Assembly: GCA_001692895.1 (NCBI GenBank)
Contig: KV748190.1
Coordinates: forward strand, 1,389,645-1,453,644
Direction: 5' to 3'
DNA length: 64,000 nucleotides
Source: Cenococcum geophilum 1.58
Lineage: Eukaryota; Ascomycota; Dothideomycetes; Gloniales; Gloniaceae
Shown here: positions 57,356 to 64,000 of the stretch, piece by piece
Numbering within the stretch: the stretch's first letter is position 1
Layout of the letters: each line of letters starts with the position of its first letter
The notes under the pieces: model-generated
Told to the model about the DNA's origin: nothing
The model's input: the letters and a program-made list of their open reading frames with translations, nothing else
Databases searched by the model: none
Made by a program: the position numbers and the translations under genes

Positions 57356-57960
57356 AAGGCTCCACACGAAATTCTGCGAACAGACGCTCTGCACAAAGCT
57401 CTGCGTACGGAGGCTCTGCACGAGGCTCTGCACGAAGCTCTGCACGAAGCTCTGCATACGGAGGCTCTGCAAGACGGCTCTGCGTACGACGGCTCTGCGA
57501 ACGACGGCTCTGCGAACGACGGCTCTACTACAGAGGCTCTGCACGACGGCTCTGCGTACGACGGTTCTGCGTACGACGGCTCTACTACAGAAGCTCTATA
57601 TAAAAGCTTTGTGCAGAGCTTCGTGCAGAGCCTCTGTAGTAGAGCCGTCGTTCGCAGAACCGTCGTACGCAGAGCCGTCTTGCAGAGCCTCCGCATACAG
57701 AACTTCGTGCAGAGCCTCCGTACGCAGAGCTTCGTGCAGAGCTTCGTGCAGAGCTTCGTGCAGAGCTTCGTGCAGAGCTTCGTGCAGAGCCTCGTGCAGA
57801 GCCTCCGTACGCAGAGCTTCGTGCAGAGCCTCCGTACGCAGAGCTTCGTGTAGAGCCTCCGTGCGCAGAGCTTCGCGCAGAGCTTCGCGCAGAGCTTCGT
57901 GCAGAGCCTCCGTTCGCAGTTCTTCCGTGCGCAGTTCCGTGCGCCGAGCTTCCGTGCGCG
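57356..57960. repeat. Inverted 12/15-bp minisatellite array
   Basis: The left arm (57356-57600) is built of gctctgcacgaa and gctctgcgtacgacg-type units; the right arm (57605-57960) has the complement, gcagagcttcgt. A perfect run of several 12-bp units lies near 57726-57797. The arms are complementary over long stretches, for example 57466-57545 with 57612-57695, around a short centre, ctatataaaagc. Unit lengths are multiples of three, so long ORFs are open on both strands (57306-58010 plus; 57349-57696 and 57344-57544 minus). I do not regard them as genes. Confidence 0.9.
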
Positions 57961-59046
57961 TAAATCTACCCTTTTTAAAAAAATTTAATATAGTTTTAAC
58001 TAAATTATAGGTAATTAAAGATATAAAAAGAGATAAATTAACTTTAGAATTTAAAATTTATATAAAATATTTAAAAAGAAGGAAGGAGTTTAGAAAATTC
58101 AATTAAGTAGTAGGAATTATCGATAAGAATCGATAATAATCGATTATGGTTAATAACGATTATCAATCGATCTTATCGATAATAAGTTATCGAAAACCAC
58201 CCTGCTTAGGAGACGACCAATTCTTAGCTCTTGAAGAGGATAAGCTAGTAAAGGCAAATCTTATGGCAAAGCCAAAGGAAAAGCTTGACTTAATAATACC
58301 AGGAACTAACTAAGGACGACGTTCTTGCCCTAAATAAACGTCTTTTCTAGCAAATAAACTATTTTAATTGGGGACTACTCTACGTGCCTATTAATCTTCC
58401 TACCGCTAAGCTCTTTATATTTGTCAATAGATCGTTTATAAATAATAAAGATTTTAGCTCCTAGTTAGGATATAAGATTATTATCGCGAATGAATTTACT
58501 AGAGAGAATAACTTCATAATCTATAGCAATCTTATCCATTGGAGCTTAACTAAGAGCAAGCGCGTTACCCGAAGTGTTTTAGCGTTAGAGATATATAGAA
58601 TAGTTAGCGGAGTTAATATAGCAATTGCAATTAAAACTACCCTAAAGATAATTATAGATTAACTCAAACTTCCTATTATCCCTATAATCGTGTACACTGA
58701 TTCATTTTCCCTCTATAAGTGTTTAGTTAAGCTTAGTACCACAAAGGAGAAGCGCCTTATAATTAATATTATAGTACTTCAGCAATCCTACAAGCGTTAA
58801 GAACTCTTTAAGATTCGATAGATTAATGGCTAAGATAACCCGGTAGATGTAATAACGAAGGCGAACCCAAATAAGGCACTAGAGACGTTTGTTAACACAA
58901 ATACTCTACGTGTACAAGTTAAAGGTTAGGTTAAAAGGGAGTTCCTAGAAATTTCTTAGTTATATGAGGTCTTAAGATATCCAGGAACTTCGACCGGCGG
59001 TTAAAGTTGTCTGATTGGTTAGATTCTACAGACCCTAACTTAAACC

Positions 59047-59093
59047 AGCCAATTAGGATTTTCTATCCCCGGGATGGAAAATCGCTATTGGCT
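59047..59093. repeat. Palindrome in K1b 3' region
   Basis: agccaattaggattttc, a centre of tatccccggg, then atggaaaatcgctattggct. It is the best preserved copy: the inner 13+13 bases are complementary with one mismatch. Confidence 0.83.
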
Positions 59094-59244
59094 CGCTTAC
59101 TACTAGCGCCTTGGCGACTCCCTTTGTATTCTCGTTAAACCTAACGTCCTTCTTTATCTTCTTCTTCTTTTCCTTAGCTTTGTATCTTTATATAGTGGCA
59201 ATTTATAAGTATATAGATGGCAACCACAAAAGAAGAGTTGCTAG

Positions 59245-59406
59245 TGTCGGGAATGAGGCAAGCGGTCGTCACGTGTCGACGTGGCCCTAGCGTAGTGAGG
59301 AACCCTAAGTTCCTCACCCCTTTCCTTATTCCTATTAATATAAGAAGAATAATTATCATACTATCTACGAACCGTAGCTACGTAATATCCCCTTATAAGT
59401 CTAACA
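59245..59406 (+). repeat. K1b 3' LTR
   Basis: 162 bp, ending aagtctaaca; it differs from the 5' LTR mainly by transitions. The purine tract acaaaagaagag at 59227-59238 lies just upstream. Confidence 0.92.
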
Positions 59407-60487
59407 ATAAGCTTTATAGGCGCGTTACTCTATATATCCTTAGAGAATTAACGTTAATAACGTTGATCTTTTTACCTTAACCCTTCTGGCGTAAAGTAAT
59501 GGAATCCTTATTTAGGGAGAGGATGCATCTATTAAAGAGCAATAGTATTATTAAATTAAGCTTTCCTTTTGGTTTTGCTATTAGATTTACCTTTACTAGC
59601 TTATTTTCTTTAAGAGCTAAAAATTAGTTATCTCCTAAGATAATTATATTATTAGTTTATATGCCGATAATTCTAAATAGAATTCCTATGGTTGTAATAA
59701 GGAAGTAGGGATTAAATATAGATATAGTTATTAAAAGCTTCTCTTTATGGTGCTTACTATAGGTAGCCTACTAATAAGTTCCTACCTCTGCGATTCCGTA
59801 TAATAGCTTAAGTATAACTATAATTATATCTTTAGGATATTAGTGGCGAATTTACTTTAGAAGGTGTGCTAATATTAAGCGCTAAAGGTGCGTCTCTAAT
59901 TGGGTATAGGCCTAAGTAATATCTTATAAATAGACCGCTATTCTATTCTTTATTAAGGAGGGAGCTAATATAATAATAACTTGCTAACTAGCTTATTAAA
60001 TTATAAGAGATTACGTAAGAATTATCTCCTTACTATTATTGTTATAACCTTAGATAATAAGCCTTAATTTCTTAAATAGGGCGTTAGTAGCTTTACCCTT
60101 AATCTTATTAACCATTCTTAACTTAAAGATGCGAACTTCATTAAACTTAGTAAGGTTATACTTCTTAAATTTAAAGACTCCTCTTATAATAAGACTATCG
60201 ATCTTCTACTTATTAGATACTTAAAAAGGAGCTCTAGAAGTTATAATACAACCTTTCTTTTAGAGCTGTTTTATAAGCTTAAAGTTAGCCTTCTCCTTTA
60301 CTGTTATAAAGGCCATTAATAACTTAACTTTATTCTTAATAGCGGCAACAAATTACTCTTTAAAATTAATAAGATATTAGCGATTTTATAATCTCTTTAG
60401 GCGACCTCTACTACGTTATAGTTGTAGGATATCTACTATAATTATATTAGAATCGTAGTCGCCTTTTAGAGTACGTTAATTGTGGTT
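59407..60487 (-). pseudogene. K1c reverse transcriptase and integrase end (degraded)
   Basis: The minus strand from 60487 down parallels K1b 55930-56760: an RGRGRLK-like basic stretch near 60395-60420, then the RT N-terminal part and the YLRDITQAYT-equivalent block near 59925, then the LKPLYGI-equivalent near 59815, and the region leading to RNase H at 59412. K1b is inserted just beyond. Confidence 0.8.
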
Positions 60488-62217
60488 GATCACCCCTCTC
60501 GCCTATACTCTTCCTTTTCTTTATAAGCAACCTGCTCGACTCCTTCGAGGAAGGGGCGACCCAGGGGATAGGCTTTGTTGACAACACAAACCTAATCACA
60601 TACGGGCCAACAGCCGCAGAGAATTGCAGAACACTAGAGAAAGCCTATAACACTTATATAAAATGGGCAAAACGTTATAGAGTCCAATTCTCACTAGAGA
60701 AATACCAGCTAATCTATTTTATAAGAAAACGCAACTAATCTGCAGATCTCTAGCATACAATTCGCATCTAAGGCTTTGGGGGTTAACTAGTTCAGGGCCT
60801 AAGGGTATTAGGAGTATGGGTAGACAGCAAGCTCCGGTGGAGCGCATATGCGGCGCAAGCGGCCCATAAAGGCCAAGCACAGTTCATCGCTTTATTTAGG
60901 ATTGTTAACTCCATATAGGGTCCATGCTTCCAGAGGTCACGCCTACTATATATAGCAGTCGTCCGGCCAACCATAACATATAGATCCAGTATTTGGGCCA
61001 TTAGAGAAACTAAGAAGGGCCCCCCTAAATTACTCCTTAAACCACTTTAAAAGGTCCAGACAGCCTGCCTCTGGAGTATTATAGGCGGGTATAAGCGAAC
61101 GGCCACAGCACTGCTTAAGAAGGAATCCAATATTCCCCCCCTACAGTTATATATTAAAGCCGCTGCAATATAAAGGACGCAAAATAAACGTAACTTAAAT
61201 ATCGCAAAGTACATTAAAACACGCCTAAGTAAACTATAGAGGGACCCTAGGGTGCCCTATAGGAGAACAAACCAACAACTCTAAAGTAGGGAAGAGATAT
61301 TAGAGAAACAGGTAAAGAAAGCAGAAGAAGAATAGTGCCGCTTTAGGGCCCAGGCCTATATAGAGGAGGAAGGGAGACGCGCAAGAGGTCAGTAAAGATA
61401 ATAGTAAGATAGAGAAAGGAGCCAAAGTAGAACACGTAAGAATGCTAGGAAACCATCTACCGCAATGTAATACTGGTTGGACCAACACTGGAGAGGTAAA
61501 TAGGAGTCAAAGGTACAGAGGCTAACTTAGGCAAGACAAACCTAAGCTATAGCATAGTTAATGCCATGGGGGGTAAATACCTAAGGGCTCTAAGAAGGCC
61601 TAATAAAGGCAGAAAACATAATAGCAACACTCTTAAGAACAGGAATAATAGGACTAAAAGATTGGCTTTACTAGGTGGGTGTCCTAGTAGGTAGCCCAAG
61701 ATATAAATATAGCTGGCTAAGACAGACACCAAAACACGTAATACTGCTATGCCCCCTATATACTAATTAAGAAATAATGCTCTTAGCAGCTAGCACAGAG
61801 AACTATAATACACTGCTCTCAACACAAAAAGGCCTTAAGGCGGTTACCCAGTAGCTTATTAGTTAAAATGTGCTAAATCAGTTCCGGGTTGCAAGGGAAA
61901 TGGTAATAAAAGGCAAGGGGGTAAGTAGCAGGTGCCCCCTAGTAACTCTACAGTAGTAGAGTAATAGTTTATAATACTAGCGCGTCCGTAGGCTTGTTAC
62001 GGCAGCAGTGGTTCCTAAGGAGGTTAAACAGTAAGGTAGTAGAGCACCATAGGCGACTCGCAGGCGCTAAGTAGGCGAGTCCTAAAAGGCGGGGAGATGG
62101 ATTACGGGGTTTTCTTATTTTTCTTAAATAGAGTTTTCTCCCTACATGTAAATAAGGAGTAGTCCGCGTGGGCCTAACAGGGATCCGAATCGGACGTTAA
62201 GCAATAAATTATTATTA
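60488..62217 (+). mobile_element. L1b: 5'-truncated Tad-like LINE
   Basis: A 1730-bp insertion in K1c with a 12-bp duplication ttaattgtggtt (60476-60487, 62218-62229), same family as L1a and opposite orientation. It starts within the reverse transcriptase and ends with ggacgttaagcaataaatt plus ATT units. It is less mutated than L1a. Confidence 0.92.
60490..61960 (+). pseudogene. L1b ORF2, C-terminal half (degraded)
   Basis: The plus strand opens with PLSPILFLFFISNLLDSFEE, then GIGFVDNTNLITYGPTAAE (F-x-D-D box, second Asp changed to Asn), then LEKYQLIYF, GVWVDSKLRW, a Y-R-S-S-I-W block and LWSIIGGYKRT. Near 61720 it reads SWLRQTPKHVILLCPLYTN, the conserved Tad-like C-terminal motif. Stops occur at Gln/Trp positions. 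ORFs on the minus strand (60792-61001, 61300-61488, 61547-61732) are shadows. Confidence 0.9.
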
Positions 62218-62290
62218 TTAATTGTGGTTCTTCTTTAGGGTATCTTTTAGGGTATCCTGCAAAGGCTTAAAACTATTATCTTTATAATAG

Positions 62291-63176
62291 GGTTTTTTTT
62301 TATTTTTTTTATTTTTATATCCATTGTATTATACTACGTATAATACTGCGCATGCAGCCTCTAGGCTATAGCGCTATAGTTCTATATACATAAATCCTTT
62401 CTAAGCAGCTTAACATGTACTAGTAGCTAAGTGGACACTTTAGCCCGTTTTAAATACTAGGGGGAGCTTCTAGCCTATTGGTGTCTTGTCCTGGTATTTT
62501 GCTCACTACTATCTAGTTTATACCAAAATCGCACTAAAGAAATCCTGGCTCTTTTATCTATTTCTGCCGTATTCTACCGTTTTTAGAGTAGAAAAAGCGC
62601 TCTAAAAGATAGATTTTTTTTTCTATAGTTTTGTATATAAGAATAAGAGAAACAACATAGCTTACTAGCTTAAAAGTAGCTACCAATTACCCCTAAGCGA
62701 CTTTTTATTCTGTACCTATTTTCCCCTTCTTGCTAAAGAAATAGGTAGGGAATTAGTAATTAATAGCTACTCTCCCCAAAAGTAGGCTATTAATGGTATT
62801 TTATAAGGGCGAACCTCGTTACATAAACCCACTCCCATAGGAAAATTTTCACGAGGTTGTCTGTATAGGGTATAAATACCAATTCGCCTATACACCTTAT
62901 ATTTTACGTGCTAAAGTAACACGGGCCGGCCCCCCTCCCCTCTCCCCCCTACTGTAGCTACCCTATCTGCGCATCTGCGGTACGCCTATAGTGCGGTGTT
63001 ATATAGTGTATTATAGCGGTAGTGGTAGTGGTTGTGGTTGCGGTTGTGGTAGAGGTCGTCTACAGCTTAATGGCTGTAGATAGGATATAATAGGGTTTAA
63101 CGATAGTTAAATAGAATTAAGTAGGTCCGTAAGGTATCTAAATAATATAAGTTTAACTATTAATTATAATAAGTTG
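62291..63176. other. Unassigned spacer with small repeats
   Basis: About 890 bp without a recognised coding domain, less AT-shifted than G3 or G4. It contains homopolymer T runs (62293-62320), a hairpin aacctcgt/acgaggtt (62812-62819 with 62851-62858), a palindromic ggtataaatacc around 62869-62880, and a G-rich gtggtt microsatellite at 63022-63053. Imperfect inverted similarity (gtggacactttagcccg at 62431; complement of gtgctaaagtaacac near 62908) might bound a small DNA element, but no target duplication was found. Confidence 0.45.
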
Positions 63177-64000
63177 GCCGTCGAAATCGGACTCTGCACC
63201 TATACGTGGTGACGGCTACAAACCTAGTCTTTGAAGTTCAGATCCAGAGCCAACGCAGAGACGTCGCACAGCGTGCGGACAGGACCTGGTGGTAGTTGTA
63301 GGCGTTAAGGGCGGTAGTGAAAAATTTTCGCATGGTGAGATCTTAAAAACCACTACTGTTGGCTCTCTACAATACGACGACTACTACGCTGTTCTCCTAT
63401 CCAGGGCACCTATACGATCCAACATGGATATACAGTTTTCGATAACATCCCCCGACCCCCAGTAGAAGGCATTAATAACCTCATATTAACGAACAAACAA
63501 ACGCGAACGAACGAACGAGTAAATATACGGCCCCTCCCAACCCCTAGGTCAATCGCCCGCGGAGTATGCGGTCACTCGCCGTACTGCCATAATACTACTA
63601 AAACCGATAGCCGGATAACCCCGTACGGTTTTCCTTGTCTCCTCTCAACGGAGTAGTGCCCTTAGAGAGGGCCTAGTGACTGGGGCCTAGGCACAAAAGA
63701 TACCCAGATACACACACACATCCCGCTTTTATCTTTTAGTATTAGGATGGTAGAACGGATGAATCCCCCTTACGCCTTCAATAGGCCTTAGGGGGGGGAG
63801 GCATGGCGTATATAGCAATGGTCAACAGGAGATAGTATATAGGGGGTAGTTAAGATATGGGACACAACTATAAGCATACAGCAGTCGATCGGCAAGGCCT
63901 AGCTAGGACGTAGTAAACCCTAGCCTTAGATAAGCTAGAGAAGGAAGCAGTGGTTCCTAAGGAGTTTAAAACATCCAAGGAGGAGGACGAGCAGTAGGCC
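63177..64000 (+). mobile_element. LINE-derived non-autonomous retroelement, copy 2 (runs off the window)
   Basis: It is a plus-strand copy of the element at 23718-24730, beginning at the same base (gccgtcgaaatcgg) and colinear to the window end, which corresponds to about position 820 of 1013. It includes cagtggttcctaagg near 63948. It is little mutated, and differences from copy 1 are mostly transitions. Its 3' tail and target duplication lie beyond the window. Confidence 0.87.

Larger units (their letters stand above)
56780..58204. mobile_element. hAT-like non-autonomous DNA transposon with a minisatellite core
   Basis: 1425 bp inserted in K1b reverse transcriptase with an exact 8-bp duplication cttaggag (56772-56779, 58205-58212). 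The ends are inverted: cagtgtggttttcgat on the left, cagggtggttttcgat on the right (15 of 16 match). Looser ATCGAT-rich inverted similarity extends about 85 bp inwards. An 8-bp target duplication and CAGnG-type ends are the signature of the hAT superfamily. No transposase is encoded. The interior is AT-rich from 56880 to 57300, then holds a GC-rich inverted minisatellite (57356-57960). Confidence 0.88.
54500..58959 (+). pseudogene. K1b pol: protease, integrase, reverse transcriptase, RNase H (degraded, interrupted by the hAT-like element)
   Basis: Protease FYSIMLDTRAAGVSTVGEP is at 54525-54585. The integrase zinc region is near 54920-55050, partly hidden by isolated N calls, and the core includes IIVDVMYLSGKLV at about 55125 (catalytic Asp intact), HDIGKNFL at about 55300 and KVERYYAPLRR at about 55400. 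Reverse transcriptase has AVYL, stop, DIT and YTQLETHLQRLILAYL at 56470-56545 and VVLKPLY at 56595. The frame is cut at 56779 by the hAT-like element and resumes at 58213. RNase H continues through LFIFVN, LKLPIIPIIVYTD and KANPNKALETFVNTN to TAG 58957-58959. The last codons differ from K1a because of a local 80-bp replacement. Confidence 0.87.
52307..59406 (+). mobile_element. K1b: complete Ty1/copia retrotransposon carrying a hAT-like insertion
   Basis: Two 162-bp LTRs (52307-52468, 59245-59406) with the exact target duplication ataag (52302-52306, 59407-59411), inserted in the inverted relative K1c. Without the 1425-bp hAT-like element it is about 5.7 kb. It is less degraded than K1a, so it serves as the reference for reading the family. 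Confidence 0.94.
51132..62290 (-). mobile_element. K1c: minus-strand copia K1 fragment, split by K1b and L1b
   Basis: Pieces at 51132-52306, 59407-60487 and 62218-62290 together give the 3' LTR, RNase H, reverse transcriptase and the end of integrase of a K1 element in minus orientation. K1b is inserted at ataag (52302-52306/59407-59411) and L1b at ttaattgtggtt. The 5' half (gag, protease, most of integrase, 5' LTR) is absent after 62290. Confidence 0.87.

Noticed and set aside
57356-57960. CRISPR-like regular repeats
   Set aside because: Units are contiguous minisatellite copies without unique spacers, in a fungal transposon.
57306-58010. 234-codon plus-strand ORF and opposing minus-strand ORFs
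   Set aside because: They lie in the inverted minisatellite, whose 12/15-bp units keep frames open on both strands; the translation is a Cys-Arg-Ala-Ser type repeat without a domain.

Overview
The window looks like part of a filamentous ascomycete (Pezizomycotina) genome: a gene-free block of nested transposable elements, most of them degraded by repeat-induced point mutation (RIP). The evidence is the AT-rich, TpA-rich sequence, the C-to-T and G-to-A differences between paired LTRs, reading frames broken almost only by TAA/TAG where CAA/CAG/TGG is expected, and the families present (chromodomain gypsy elements, copia elements with fungal-type pol, Tad-like LINEs, a hAT-like element). I see no host protein gene, tRNA, rRNA or CRISPR array. 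The species cannot be named from the sequence.

Layout. (1) 8-8927: complete minus-strand gypsy element G1 (215-bp LTRs, TSD atatt), inserted in the gag of a second minus-strand gypsy, G2 (8933-9744), which is inserted in the 5' part of a third, G3a (minus, 9745-11922). (2) 12061-20373: complete plus-strand G3b of the same family as G3a, head-to-head with it across a 138-bp spacer. G3b carries two solo LTRs (15987-16179, 18588-18844). (3) 20379-21821: unassigned sequence, then the 3' end of another G3 copy (G3c). (4) 21822-40372: plus-strand gypsy G4a, split by a 1-kb LINE-derived element (23718-24730), a 443-bp miniature LTR element (26230-26672) and copia element K1a (27676-39359). K1a itself contains a full-length minus-strand Tad-like LINE, L1a (32971-38605). 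(5) 40373-51131: a second G4 copy (G4b) in minus orientation, tail-to-tail with G4a, split by a 5'-truncated LINE L2 (41328-42609), a solo LTR (42801-42993) and a lightly mutated copia element K2 (43666-49211). (6) 51132-62290: minus-strand K1c, split by complete plus-strand K1b (52307-59406) and by 5'-truncated L1b (60488-62217). K1b carries a 1425-bp hAT-like element (56780-58204) whose core is a large inverted array of a 12-bp minisatellite. (7) 62291-63176: unassigned spacer, then a second copy of the LINE-derived element (63177 to the window end).

Nothing here works together as a pathway; the relations are insertions. Target-site duplications (5 bp for LTR elements, 8 bp for the hAT-like element, 12-16 bp for LINE-type elements) fix most boundaries and give a relative order of insertion. 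G3 and G4 are the most eroded. K2, L2, the LINE-derived copies, the miniature LTR element, the small solo LTRs and the hAT core are much less mutated. The points most worth following are the hAT-like element with its palindromic minisatellite, the miniature LTR element, the LINE-derived element with a fixed 5' end, and a palindrome shared by the 3' regions of K1 and G4. Coordinates of internal domains are approximate; coordinates of LTRs and TSD-bounded insertions are read to the base.
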